Source: Chitinophagales bacterium
GTDB lineage: Bacteria; Bacteroidota; Bacteroidia; Chitinophagales; UBA10324
NCBI GenBank assembly: GCA_026786335.1
Contig: JAJAYG010000412.1
Location: 1 to 6,569 of the forward strand
Length of the DNA: 6,569 nucleotides
Direction of reading: 5' to 3'
Of the stretch, positions 1-6,569 are shown piece by piece. Position 1 is the stretch's first letter. Each line of letters starts with the position of its first letter. The notes under the pieces are model-generated. The model searched no databases. It was given only the letters and a program-made list of their open reading frames with translations, and had not been told where the DNA came from. The position numbers and the translations under genes were made by a program.

Positions 1-1376
1 CCCATGCTCCAGGAATTGAATGGCAAAAATCTTTCTTTGCACCAACACATCCTGGATTTACGGACCCGGCAAATACGCCACCGGCTGGGCCACAAACAAA
101 GAATAAATCGGGCGAAGATTGGTTTTACGATGTTAAGCTCGCCAAAAATTTATCTACGCCCACAGCATACGTATGTGCCGGCTACTCCACATTTGTAAAT
201 AGCGAAACGATTAACGAATGTTATTCCTATACTATTAATGATTATGGGCCTTTCGACAGTGAAGAATTTGAGAATGATAATTGGCTGAAAGGCAACCCAA
301 GACCTAAGATGGCATTGGTTGATTTGAAGGGAAACTTGATTTGGTATAAACTATTTGGTGTAGCAAGTAACGGCAATGTAGGAAGCGCCGAAAGATTTTA
401 TAATATTATTCAAACATCTGATGACGGCTTTCTTGCAATTGGCCGAAGAAGAATTGGCGGTGAGATACCTTATAACCAAAGTGACGCCAATCCAAATGGA
501 AAAAGTTTTTCATGTACAGCCAAGGTGAATGGAATTAAGGAGTATGTTGTAAAAACAGATTATGCAGGTAATCTTTTGTGGCAAGGAACTTATGGATTTA
601 GTGAAACATCTGATCTTGATAATTATGCAAGTGTAGGATATGATGTGGTGGAAACTGCGAATGAATATATTATTTGTGGCAGGGCGGCTGATGTTAATAA
701 TGTTGATACACGGGCTGTTATAATTAAAGTAAACAAATCAAACGGGCGAGTTATATCCAAAGCATTCGTAGGCAATACGGGAAAGGACAGTTGGATAAGA
801 GCAGTCGCACTTGAACCTAACACCACGAACCTATATGTGACAGGGAAAGAACCCGGGAGCAGCAATGTAGGATACTACGATTTATTCGTTCAAAAAATTG
901 ATTTGAATGATTATTCTATTGATGCATCATATTATGTGAATGTAGGGAGTACAACAAACAATATAGGATATGATATTGCCTATGATGCAATTAATGGAAG
1001 GGTGATTGTTGCAGGAACAATGGATGTTGAAATTGCTTTTGCTGAAAATTCACAAGGATCAGGAGAGGGGCACGTTTATATTCTCAATCCAACAAATTTA
1101 TCCTTAATCGGAAATAAATTCCTCGGAGCTATTAAAGCGTATGACCTTCAAATAGGATTAGCAAGTTTATCTGATGGCAGTTTTATAGTTACAGTTCCTA
1201 AACAGAATGCATTATTAACTAATATTCCAAACCAACTTTGTGGTGGCAACTTTGATGATGTTGAAACTACACCTCTTTGGAATACTGATGTTTACGTTGA
1301 AAAATTTTCCGGCGTTAATCCCTATCAAAGTATTTGGAATAAAACATTTGATTATGATGTTCCTCAAGCACTCTAA
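1..1376 (+). CDS. Secreted beta-propeller-like repeat protein, 5'-partial
   Basis: The frame is open from the window edge (first full codon at base 3) to TAA at 1374-1376, giving 457 visible residues; the ATG at 309 is internal. The visible protein opens with GIEWQKSF, the form that normally follows a signal peptide in Bacteroidota repeat proteins, so probably only the signal peptide and a few residues are missing (inference). Repeats follow the pattern 'G-N-L-hydrophobic-W-x-x-x-F/Y-G ... Q-T-S-D-D-G-F-hydrophobic-A-x-G', for example GNLIWYKLFG followed by TSDDGFLAIG, then GNLLWQGTYG followed by EYIICGRA. This is the blade-like repeat common in exported T9SS cargo. The protein ends abruptly at IWNKTFDYDVPQAL, the opening strand of a further repeat, with no sorting domain. 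The role is unknown; adhesion or surface display is only a guess. The family call is fairly sure, the function is not. Confidence 0.8.
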   Translation, partial: HAPGIEWQKSFFAPTHPGFTDPANTPPAGPQTKNKSGEDWFYDVKLAKNLSTPTAYVCAGYSTFVNSETINECYSYTINDYGPFDSEEFENDNWLKGNPRPKMALVDLKGNLIWYKLFGVASNGNVGSAERFYNIIQTSDDGFLAIGRRRIGGEIPYNQSDANPNGKSFSCTAKVNGIKEYVVKTDYAGNLLWQGTYGFSETSDLDNYASVGYDVVETANEYIICGRAADVNNVDTRAVIIKVNKSNGRVISKAFVGNTGKDSWIRAVALEPNTTNLYVTGKEPGSSNVGYYDLFVQKIDLNDYSIDASYYVNVGSTTNNIGYDIAYDAINGRVIVAGTMDVEIAFAENSQGSGEGHVYILNPTNLSLIGNKFLGAIKAYDLQIGLASLSDGSFIVTVPKQNALLTNIPNQLCGGNFDDVETTPLWNTDVYVEKFSGVNPYQSIWNKTFDYDVPQAL

Positions 1377-2856
1377 GTTAGTTAGTTCAGCTACAGTTGT
1401 AGCCGTATTACTTTTCATTCAAGTTAAGCTTGAATTTGCTCAAACACCATTTAATAAGGTATTCGATTATGAAAATGGATTTGAGTTCGGATGGTCAGTA
1501 ATTATTAATCCTGATTCATCCTATTCAATTATGGCAGGCGGTGAAAATAATTTTTTTACGCTTGGCATTTTATTTTATCACATTGGTCCCAATGGTGCCT
1601 TGCAATACAAAAAGGGATACTTCAATCCATTAACTGACTACTACCCTGGTTTGAGTAAAACCATGAAAGCAATTGATAACGGAGGGTTCTTTTTTGCAGG
1701 CGCATCCGATTATTACTATTCTATTGATGTTGATGTAATTGTATCGAAGCTTGATGCTTCGGGTGACACAATTTATTTCAGAGGGATTGAAACCGGAAAT
1801 ATAGACGGGGCTTATAATCATACAATCACTTCTGATAAGGGTTTTGCAATTACTGGTTTTACAACTCCCGATTATTATACATCCACCAATCTTTTAATAA
1901 TGAAAGTAGATTCCAACGGCAATTACCTATGTAGTAAATCTTATGGCAGTGACGAAAGCGATAGCGGTTATACAATTTATGAGATAAGCGGCAAGAGATT
2001 AATCATTGCCGGTATTAAGCGATACCTTTCTACTAATTATGCTACATGGATAATTGAAACTGATAGTTTAGGAAATGTGCTTAAAGAAAAGGAATGGGAT
2101 AGTGGTGCATTGTTTTGCGGGGGAACAAGTTTAGCACCTGGATTCAACAGTAAATATTTTTTAGAAGGATGTCTTGATACCCTTATTAATCTTGACGATT
2201 ATCCAATTTGCGGATTCGTAGCACAGCTTGATACTGATTTTAGTATTTTGTGGAAGACCATCTACAATGATAAAGATTACAAAAGTTTTTACATTGTAAA
2301 ACAACTCCCCGACAGCACAATTGTTAGTGTGGGTTTCCAAACTGATGGGCTAAGCAACAATACCCGTGGCTGGATTGCAAAGATTGATAAGAATGGCAAC
2401 CAACTATGGGAGCACAGCTGTAAATTCGGTAACAGCACCTTCAACTACTTCTCTGATTTTGAACAAACGTGGGATAAAGGTTTTATCATCACCGGCGCAA
2501 CGAATGGTCCCACGAGTCAGGATGCTTGGTTGGTTAAATTAGACAGTTTAGGGTGTCTTAATCCGAATAACTGTTTCACCGGCGATCTAACGATTGAGAT
2601 TTCTGACAAAGTTGAATTTCGTATTGCTCCTAATCCTGCAAGCAATCATACAAATATCATTTACAATTTGTTCGGTAAAAATGTGAATGCCGAATTTATT
2701 ATTACCGATCTCACAGGTCGCATTGTCAATTGCATTCCTGTAAATTTTTCTGAAAATGTTTTATCGCTCGATGTTTCTCAATGGTCGCAAGGTGTATATG
2801 TATGCTCCCTGTTGATTGACAATAAAAAAAAACACTTAGCGAGAAGTTTGTTGTAG
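1354..2856 (+). CDS. Secreted repeat protein with T9SS type A sorting domain
   Basis: This 500-residue protein probably starts at the tandem ATG codons 1354/1357. From there a classic signal peptide reads MMFLKHSK, then a hydrophobic core (about residues 9-22), with likely cleavage at EFA|QT near residue 29. The frame stays open back to an ATG at 1240, but starting there would bury the signal peptide. Mature repeats include MAGGENN, GGFFFAGAS, KGFAITGFT, RLIIAGIK and KGFIITGAT, each followed by a 'K-x-D-x-x-G-N' turn such as KVDSNGN or KIDKNGN. They suggest five or six propeller-like blades. After DSLGCLNPNNC comes a type A sorting domain (about residues 420-500) with FRIAPNPASN, ITDLTGRIV and QGVYVCSLL. 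In this family that domain directs passage through the T9SS outer-membrane channel. The gene overlaps gene 1 by 23 bp, so translation may be coupled. Ligand and role are unknown. Confidence 0.88.
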   Translation: MMFLKHSKLVSSATVVAVLLFIQVKLEFAQTPFNKVFDYENGFEFGWSVIINPDSSYSIMAGGENNFFTLGILFYHIGPNGALQYKKGYFNPLTDYYPGLSKTMKAIDNGGFFFAGASDYYYSIDVDVIVSKLDASGDTIYFRGIETGNIDGAYNHTITSDKGFAITGFTTPDYYTSTNLLIMKVDSNGNYLCSKSYGSDESDSGYTIYEISGKRLIIAGIKRYLSTNYATWIIETDSLGNVLKEKEWDSGALFCGGTSLAPGFNSKYFLEGCLDTLINLDDYPICGFVAQLDTDFSILWKTIYNDKDYKSFYIVKQLPDSTIVSVGFQTDGLSNNTRGWIAKIDKNGNQLWEHSCKFGNSTFNYFSDFEQTWDKGFIITGATNGPTSQDAWLVKLDSLGCLNPNNCFTGDLTIEISDKVEFRIAPNPASNHTNIIYNLFGKNVNAEFIITDLTGRIVNCIPVNFSENVLSLDVSQWSQGVYVCSLLIDNKKKHLARSLL

Positions 2857-2898
2857 TTAAATAACCACTGAAAAAATGAGCAAAGTGTTTTGCAATTT

Positions 2899-2906
2899 TA
2901 TCTTTG
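2899..2906 (+). promoter_or_regulatory. Bacteroidota -7 promoter element
   Basis: TATCTTTG matches the Bacteroidota primary-sigma -7 consensus TAnnTTTG at every fixed position. It ends 9 bases before the ATG at 2916, so the predicted transcript has only a few untranslated bases. I see no convincing -33 TTTG at the expected distance; the TTTG at 2889-2892 is too close. The element shows that the nuclease gene has its own promoter rather than depending on read-through from the repeat-protein gene. Confidence 0.65.
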
Positions 2907-2915
2907 TTTCCCCTC

Positions 2916-4289
2916 ATGTATTCCATCATTGATATTGAAACCACCGGCAACCACGCACACCGCCACAGCATTACCGAAATTGCTGTGATCAATTTCGATG
3001 GTGAAAAAATTACCCATCGTTTTTCTTCACTCATAAAACCCGATACTGCAGTTCCGCTTTTCATTTCACACCTAACCGGAATTAATTCAGCCATGCTTGC
3101 AGAAGCCCCTTTGTTTGCTGAGATGGCTGATCAGATTCTCGAACTCACCGAAGGAAAAATTTTAGTATCGCACAATGCACACTTTGATTATTCATTTTTA
3201 AAGAGTGCTTTTCTTGCAGCAGGAAAAACTTTTCAAAGAAAAACTTTGTGCACGTTAAGATTGAGCAGGCAAATTTTTCCGGGAATGAATTCTTATTCGC
3301 TCGATCGCTTGTGCAGGCAATTAGAGATTTCTCAATCAGTAATTCACCGTGCCGAAGGTGATGCATTGGCTGCACTGGAATTATTGAAATTAATTTTGAA
3401 GGAAGATAAAAAAGGAATTGTAGCAGCGCAACTTAAAAAGCGATCGGGTGAGTTCAATATTCCACCCCACCTTTCTAAAGAAAAAGTTCAGCTATTACCC
3501 GATGCACCGGGAGTTTATTACTTCCTCGATCAAAAGCAAAAAGTTTTATATGTGGGAAAAGCCAAGAGCATTCGCAGTAGAGTGTGGCAACATTTTCTCA
3601 GCAACTCATCAACCCGCGTAAAAACAAAACTCATGAATTCAATTCACGATCTGCGTTTTGAATTATGCGGCAATGAATTAGTCGCCATGCTAAAGGAATC
3701 TGATGAGATCAAAAAACATTTTCCTCCTTTCAATGTCATTCAAAAAATTTCTGATAACAATCTTGGATTGTATTGCTATGAAGATGGAAATGGATACAAA
3801 CGCTTTGCATTGAAAAAACTCAAACGCGGTGATCAGCCGCTCATTTCATTTTCATCAATGCTTGAGGCAAGAAGTTTTTTAAAAGAAAGAACAAGAGAGT
3901 TTGAGTTGTGCCCTAAACTTTGCAACCTGCATCGATCAAATGGCGCTTGCTTCGATTACGAAAGCGGATTGTGTGATGGTGCCTGCATTGGCAGCATTCC
4001 ATCAGAAGATTACAATGAAAGAGTTGATGCAGCATTGTTTGCCATGCAAACTGATTCACTCTCCTGCGTAATCATTGGTGAAGGAAGAACAAAAAAGGAA
4101 TCATCGGTGATTGTGATGGAGCATGGAAAATATCTTGGCTTCGGATTTACCGATCATAAAAAAGCAGAAGGGAAATTTTCTTCGGTCAAAAAACTGATTG
4201 AACCTTATCGTGATAACCACGAAGTGCAAATGATCATAAGATCATACTTGCAGAATAGAAATGATTTTAAAATTATTTTTAAGGAATAG
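2916..4289 (+). CDS. DEDDh exonuclease / UvrC-type GIY-YIG fusion nuclease
   Basis: This 457-residue cytoplasmic protein joins two nucleases. Residues 1-165 are a DnaQ/Pol III epsilon-like 3'-5' exonuclease: Exo I motif IIDIETTG (D6, E8), Exo II HNAHFDYSFL (D91) and Exo III HRAEGDALAA (H144, D149), so the DEDDh set is complete. Residues 193-275 are a UvrC-N/Cho-like GIY-YIG domain: APGVYYF, VLYVGKAKSIRSRV (Y212, catalytic R222), a metal-binding Glu in MLKESDEIKKHF (E261) and N273, 12 residues later as in UvrC. A cysteine group follows (C332, C336, C345, C353, C357; CPKLC...CDGACIG), as in Cho/UvrC relatives, where it may bind metal. UvrC's UVR, RNase H-like and helix-hairpin-helix parts are absent. 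The same fusion is known in Bacteroidota and Actinobacteria and is often annotated as a Pol III epsilon subunit, which it probably is not. A repair role, nicking then trimming, is inferred. The start is ATG 2916; the in-frame TTG at 2904 lies within the promoter element. Confidence 0.93.
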   Translation: MYSIIDIETTGNHAHRHSITEIAVINFDGEKITHRFSSLIKPDTAVPLFISHLTGINSAMLAEAPLFAEMADQILELTEGKILVSHNAHFDYSFLKSAFLAAGKTFQRKTLCTLRLSRQIFPGMNSYSLDRLCRQLEISQSVIHRAEGDALAALELLKLILKEDKKGIVAAQLKKRSGEFNIPPHLSKEKVQLLPDAPGVYYFLDQKQKVLYVGKAKSIRSRVWQHFLSNSSTRVKTKLMNSIHDLRFELCGNELVAMLKESDEIKKHFPPFNVIQKISDNNLGLYCYEDGNGYKRFALKKLKRGDQPLISFSSMLEARSFLKERTREFELCPKLCNLHRSNGACFDYESGLCDGACIGSIPSEDYNERVDAALFAMQTDSLSCVIIGEGRTKKESSVIVMEHGKYLGFGFTDHKKAEGKFSSVKKLIEPYRDNHEVQMIIRSYLQNRNDFKIIFKE

Positions 4290-4331
4290 AAGGATTGATA
4301 AGAACGTTATAAATTTTCTAATACTATCGAG

Positions 4332-4363
4332 AACTTTTCCAAAGTTTAAACTTTAGAAAAGTT
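4332..4363. terminator. Probable bidirectional terminator (32-bp palindrome)
   Basis: The arms AACTTTTC (4332-4339) and GAAAAGTT (4356-4363) enclose the perfect palindrome AAAGTTTAAACTTT (4341-4354); a single C/A mismatch (4340/4355) separates the two parts. It sits about 40 bases past the nuclease stop and about 40 bases past the protease stop on the other strand, where a shared terminator for convergent genes is expected. Against a strong intrinsic terminator, the stem is almost wholly A-T and neither side has a clean U-tract. Confidence 0.5.
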
Positions 4364-4399
4364 AGAAATGGAACAACATCTTTATACAAAGAGAATATT

Positions 4400-5956
4400 T
4401 CATTTCACTTTCTTCTCAGCAAGTTTCACCGCCTTGTAACAATTCACTACTCCACCACTTACCGAAATCCTTTTCAGCTTCACTTTTTTATCATCGGTGC
4501 CGGGCAGTGTAACTTTCTTTTTCATCTTCACCACACTTTTCATTAAGATCTCTTTTGTTTGCACAGCAGTAAGTGATGGAAAGTAAGACCTGATCATTGC
4601 TGCAACACCCGCAACAACAGGTGAGGCCATGCTGGTGCCTTGGAGGTTTCTGTAACTGTTTCCCGGAACTGTTGAATAAATTCTCATGCCGGGAGCCCAA
4701 ATGTCAACACTTGTTTTTCCATAGTCGGAAAAATAGGCAACCTCATTGTCCCATCTGCTTGCGCCTACATTAATCCAGTTTGGTGCAACACCACCATCTT
4801 CATAATATTTGGAAGGGAAAACTTTTTCAGAATCAAGATCAATATTGTCATTACCTGCGCCATGAACCAAAAGCACATCTTTATCGGCGGCATACTTAAC
4901 TGCATCATCCACTGCTTTTTTATTCCACGAAAATCCTTTTCCAAAACTCATGTTAATCACCTTTGCTCCCATGTCAACTGCATAACGAATGCTGTTTCCA
5001 ACATCTTTATCACGCTCATCGCCATCCGGCACACATCGCACTGTAATTATCTTCACGTTATCAGCTATTCCTTTGATACCAATATTATTTGATCTGTCGG
5101 CTCCTATAATTCCTGATACATGCGTGCCGTGCATGGCATCAACACCTGCAACATTGTTGTTGCCATAAAACCGTTCTAAGATGTCGCTGTAATTATCTCC
5201 AACAATTTCTCTTGGATTAAAATCAGGATTGAAATGATACTCAGCATCATCTTTCATGGTTTCAATTTGCTCTTGCAACTCATTAACTAATTGCGAAGTT
5301 GTTGTTCCGTCACCCATAATTTTAATGAGTGATTCCTGCACTCTTGTGAGTGAATCGGGCACATGCTGTAATTCCTGAATTTGTGATAGGGTAGGTTCTT
5401 CAACTCCGCTGAAATCCATGAGGGAATTAACGCGGCTAAGCAAAAAATTATAGCGGCGATAATTAAAAAGAGTTTCACTGGCTCTCTCATCATATTTCTT
5501 TTTAATGATTTGGTAATAAGTGTAATCCTTATTGCCAGTAGCAGATGCCTTATCATTTTCAAAATCATCACTCAATTTCTTATAAACGCGGGTTAACTCA
5601 TAAGTATCATATTGAATGTTGCCATTTGCGCCGCCAATAAAATTCCAGCCATTCACATCATCAACATAACCGTTTTTGTCATCATCAATTTTGTTGCCTG
5701 CAGTTTCTTTCGGGTTTACATACATCACGTTCTTAAGATCTTCTTGTGTTGGATCAACGCCGCCATCAATCACTGCAACAATTACAGTTGATGATGTTTT
5801 TCCTTTCAACAACTCATTGTAAGCACGCTCTGCACTCACGCCATAAACCTTATCAATTTTGGGATCGAGCAAAAACCAATTGTCGGGTGGTGTTTGCGCA
5901 TTTACTGATCTCATAATTATGATCAGCAATAAGAGGGATGAAAAAATATTTTTCAT
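4400..5956 (-). CDS. Secreted S8 (subtilisin-family) serine peptidase
   Basis: This 518-residue exported endopeptidase has a signal peptide (MKNIFSS, hydrophobic residues 8-15, likely cleavage at VNA|QT after residue 20). After a short WFLLDPKIDKVYGV linker, the catalytic fold starts at about residue 57. The set is complete: Asp64 in VIDGGVD (Gly where Thr or Ser is commoner), His276 in HGTHVSGIIGA, oxyanion Asn369 in HGAGNDN and Ser442 in GTSMASPVVAG. The acidic loop NKIDDDKNGYVDDVNGWNF (88-106) resembles a calcium-binding turn seen in relatives. About 212 residues separate Asp and His, against roughly 30-40 in subtilisin; most of the excess (about 112-270) is charged and probably helical. 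There is no I9-type propeptide and no T9SS sorting domain (end: KLAEKKVK), so it is probably periplasmic or outer-membrane associated (inference). Substrates are unknown. ATG 5956 was chosen because the in-frame TTG at 6058 would place 34 residues before the signal peptide. Confidence 0.93.
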   Translation of the reverse strand: MKNIFSSLLLLIIIMRSVNAQTPPDNWFLLDPKIDKVYGVSAERAYNELLKGKTSSTVIVAVIDGGVDPTQEDLKNVMYVNPKETAGNKIDDDKNGYVDDVNGWNFIGGANGNIQYDTYELTRVYKKLSDDFENDKASATGNKDYTYYQIIKKKYDERASETLFNYRRYNFLLSRVNSLMDFSGVEEPTLSQIQELQHVPDSLTRVQESLIKIMGDGTTTSQLVNELQEQIETMKDDAEYHFNPDFNPREIVGDNYSDILERFYGNNNVAGVDAMHGTHVSGIIGADRSNNIGIKGIADNVKIITVRCVPDGDERDKDVGNSIRYAVDMGAKVINMSFGKGFSWNKKAVDDAVKYAADKDVLLVHGAGNDNIDLDSEKVFPSKYYEDGGVAPNWINVGASRWDNEVAYFSDYGKTSVDIWAPGMRIYSTVPGNSYRNLQGTSMASPVVAGVAAMIRSYFPSLTAVQTKEILMKSVVKMKKKVTLPGTDDKKVKLKRISVSGGVVNCYKAVKLAEKKVK

Positions 5957-6121
5957 GTTCGCGATATTTATTAAATAGAATGCGAATTTAATTACAATGT
6001 AAGTATCAGCCTTATTAGTTGCTGCCTTTTCGACATGCGAACGCTTAATACCGACCAATCAATATGCATGAATCAAAAAATGCAATGATCTTTGGCTTAC
6101 GGTAAATCAACGATTCAATTA
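5957..6121. promoter_or_regulatory. Divergent intergenic control region
   Basis: This AT-rich gap separates the divergent protease and lipoprotein genes and should carry promoters for both. On the plus strand GATCTTTG (6087-6094) is one base from the TAnnTTTG consensus and lies 27 bases before the first lipoprotein ATG. On the minus strand TAAATTCG (5990 down to 5983) is also one base off and lies 26 bases before the protease ATG. Neither has a recognisable -33 TTTG, and I see no operator-like inverted repeat. The two -7 assignments are tentative. Confidence 0.35.
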
Positions 6122-6569
6122 ATGTTTAAAATGAAAATTAATTTCTGCTTTCTTGCTTTGCTGCTGTTTTCATGTTCCAATGAAACAAAGACAACTGAGC
6201 AGACCAATGGAGAAGAACTGATTAAAACATTCTTAGCAAGCCGTGGCAAATACATGGCATTGTACTTCAGTAATATTGATACGGCGTATTTTCCATTGAG
6301 TGAAGTTGATGCTTATAAAATTATTTCGGAGAGAACTGTTGCCCTGCAGGATTCAACCATTAAATATTCGAGAATAAATATTTCAAAAGCCGATTCATTT
6401 TACAGTATTTATAAAACAAAAGTAGCATTCAAAGATTCTTTAAGTAACAATTATGCGAAAGAACCGGAGGGTCTTTTTATTATTCACCATTTTCAACTCG
6501 ATGGCAAATTATGGACTGATACTTTTAAAATGAATTTTGAAAAGAATGCAATTATAAAAGCTACTGAAG
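6122..6569 (+). CDS. Putative small lipoprotein of unknown function, 3'-partial
   Basis: The frame is open to the window edge, with 149 full codons visible from ATG 6122 or 146 from ATG 6131. The protein begins MKINFCFLALLLFSCSNE: a short basic start, a hydrophobic stretch and the lipobox LFSC, with lipidation expected at Cys15 (numbering from 6131). Either ATG preserves this signal. The mature part is hydrophilic and mixed alpha/beta in look (LIKTFLASRGKYMALYF, KADSFYSIY, EGLFIIHHFQLDGKLW). I recognise no domain. Only one acidic residue follows closely after the cysteine, so there is no clear acidic surface-export signal like that described for some Bacteroidota lipoproteins; placement on the periplasmic side is therefore slightly favoured (inference). 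It is divergent from the protease gene, and no functional link can be shown. Base composition matches its neighbours. Confidence 0.75.
   Translation, partial: MFKMKINFCFLALLLFSCSNETKTTEQTNGEELIKTFLASRGKYMALYFSNIDTAYFPLSEVDAYKIISERTVALQDSTIKYSRINISKADSFYSIYKTKVAFKDSLSNNYAKEPEGLFIIHHFQLDGKLWTDTFKMNFEKNAIIKATE

Noticed and set aside
4..198. A 64-codon reading frame starting at ATG 4 on the plus strand
   Set aside because: It overlaps the longer frame that is open from base 3 to 1376, whose translation carries the repeat motifs. The 64-residue product looks like random out-of-frame sequence.
1240..1353. Upstream ATG at 1240 as the start of gene 2
   Set aside because: It would put 38 residues before an otherwise perfect signal peptide, and it lies well inside gene 1 coding sequence. 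The ATG pair at 1354/1357 is far better.
2824..2832. Run of nine A bases near the end of gene 2 as a frameshift site
   Set aside because: The frame as read continues through the run into a normal-looking end of the sorting domain (KKKHLARSLL), so no frameshift is needed.
2829..2891. Inverted repeat AAAACACTT (2829-2837) / AAGTGTTTT (2883-2891), and a small hairpin GCAAA-GTGT-TTTGC (2880-2893), as a terminator for gene 2
   Set aside because: The first has a 45-base loop and its left arm is mostly the poly-A run in the coding region. The second has only five pairs. Neither is convincing as a terminator.
2726..3094. Minus-strand frame spanning the end of gene 2 and the start of the nuclease gene
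   Set aside because: It is antisense to two well-supported genes, including the sorting domain and the Exo I motif, and its translation shows no recognisable protein features.
5287..5571. 94-codon minus-strand frame inside the protease gene
   Set aside because: It is an alternative frame within the helical insertion of the protease. It has no motif, and the protease frame is certain.
1..6569. CRISPR array, tRNA or rRNA gene, insertion sequence, toxin-antitoxin or defence system
   Set aside because: I saw no regularly spaced direct repeats, tRNA-like or rRNA-like sequence, transposase motifs or paired small genes. The nuclease stands alone with its own promoter.

Overview
This looks like an ordinary chromosomal stretch from a member of the Bacteroidota. 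Three things point there. One protein ends in a type A type IX secretion (T9SS) sorting domain. A perfect TAnnTTTG -7 promoter element lies just upstream of the exonuclease gene. None of the readable start codons has a Shine-Dalgarno sequence in front of it. The DNA is AT-rich. The sequence alone does not give a genus; the gene types would suit Chitinophagales, Sphingobacteriales or Flavobacteriales.

Layout. (1) Bases 1-1376, plus strand: the 5'-truncated remainder of a large secreted repeat protein, open from the window edge. (2) Bases 1354-2856, plus strand: a second secreted protein built from the same kind of beta-propeller-like repeats, with its own signal peptide and a complete T9SS sorting domain. 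Its start codon lies inside the last codons of gene 1. (3) Bases 2916-4289, plus strand: a DEDDh 3'-5' exonuclease fused to a UvrC-type GIY-YIG endonuclease domain, with its own promoter. (4) Bases 4332-4363: a near-perfect palindrome between convergent genes, probably a two-way terminator. (5) Bases 4400-5956, minus strand: a secreted subtilisin-family (S8) serine protease with a complete catalytic set and a large helical insertion. (6) Bases 6122-6569, plus strand: the start of a small lipoprotein of unknown function that runs off the window, divergent from the protease.

The two repeat proteins form a tandem pair of exported, probably cell-surface or released proteins. The nuclease is an intracellular DNA-processing enzyme with no evident link to its neighbours. 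The protease and the lipoprotein are both envelope or export products that share a 165-174 bp divergent control region. Nothing here forms an obvious defence system, mobile element, CRISPR array or biosynthetic cluster. There are no RNA genes that I can recognise.

The most curious point is the junction of genes 1 and 2. Gene 1 stops just as a new repeat begins and has no sorting domain, while gene 2's signal peptide starts in the same few bases. This looks like a deletion between tandem paralogues, or an assembly join.
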